This document shows positions 63,601-64,000 of a stretch of DNA of 64,000 nucleotides, piece after piece (position 1 is the stretch's first letter; every line of letters begins with the position of its first letter). The notes below the pieces were generated by a model. That model worked only from the letters and a program-made list of their open reading frames with translations. It ran no database searches and had not been told where the DNA came from. Origin of the DNA: Lineus longissimus (taxonomy: Eukaryota > Nemertea > Pilidiophora > Heteronemertea > Lineidae); NCBI RefSeq assembly GCF_910592395.1, contig NC_088313.1, positions 20,290,437 through 20,354,436 on the forward strand, written 5' to 3'. A program made the translations under genes and the position numbers.

Positions 63601-64000
63601 ATCCAACATGTACAACTGTCGAAGGCCATGCAAAACCAGCATGCACAAAAATACCACACAAAATTCGGAAATTCATGCTCATGACCAGCCGTAAACAGGA
63701 CATAGGAGCGCTCACACATACGTGTGCTCGCCTCGCCCGACAGCAAGGAACTGGCATTGAATACATGTCATGATGTACATGCATTACGTCACGTCATTCT
63801 CTCGGGTGCTATTAAGTTGAACAATAGGCCTAACTAGACTGGGATCGTGTTCTAAGGACAGGTGAATAGGAACAAAATCCAGAAGTATTAAGGTAGCAGG
63901 AAGGGTTGGGCGTTTGTGGTTTCTGAGTCTGAGGTGAATAGGAACAAAATCTAGCGTGTAATTGGCTTTGGTGTGTAAATGGTATTTAATTGACTTCTAT
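60624..64000. other. Intergenic, no gene supported
   Basis: Only short frames (up to 106 codons) without domains. A 20-bp direct repeat (AGGTGAATAGGAACAAAATC) occurs at about 63860 and 63932. No RNA gene was recognised. Confidence 0.4.

Noticed and set aside
1-64000. CRISPR arrays, operons, bacterial-type genes
   Set aside because: Intron-rich animal genes throughout; tandem repeats present lack spacer structure.

Overview
This looks like a piece of an animal genome. Genes are split by GT-AG introns, there are no operons, and intergenic space is wide. The gene set is metazoan: SLC16 transporter, TAPT1, WDR11, CUTC, an ShKT-domain secreted protein and a trissin-receptor-like peptide GPCR. That GPCR type is known mainly from protostomes, so I infer a marine lophotrochozoan (mollusc, annelid or brachiopod). 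I cannot name the species.

Layout. 88-809 (+): last two exons of a secreted protein with tandem ShKT domains. 1375-3388 (-): SLC16/monocarboxylate-transporter gene, three exons. 4956-8761 (-): complete TAPT1, eleven coding exons. 11578-23386 (-): complete WDR11, 25 coding exons; its largest intron holds an intronless TRPV-like channel gene (15934-17817, -). 23878-26837 (+): complete CUTC, divergent from WDR11 across about 490 bp. 30099-30973 (+): small secreted six-cysteine peptide gene. 33190-34834 (-): two exons of a peptide GPCR whose first exon I could not find. About 34.8-57.4 kb is a gene desert with repeats. 57427-60623: complete pogo/Tigger-like DNA transposon with matching terminal inverted repeats, TA flanks and a spliced, apparently intact DD35D transposase. 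60.6-64 kb shows no gene I can support.

Exon boundaries were read by hand from splice sites, reading phase and similarity to remembered family members. In TAPT1, WDR11, CUTC, SLC16, the peptide gene and the transposase the exon lengths add up to an uninterrupted frame, which is strong internal support. The host genes are mostly unrelated housekeeping genes (membrane transport, ER/ciliary membrane protein, Golgi/endosome tethering, copper handling) plus signalling genes.

Most unusual content: a small ecosystem of mobile elements (intact pogo-like element with a foldback insertion in its intron; a TTAA-flanked near-perfect 275-bp palindrome; a family of roughly 200-300-bp MITEs with at least five copies between 32 and 41 kb, one filling most of a GPCR intron), the nested single-exon TRPV-like channel, and the orphan six-cysteine peptide.
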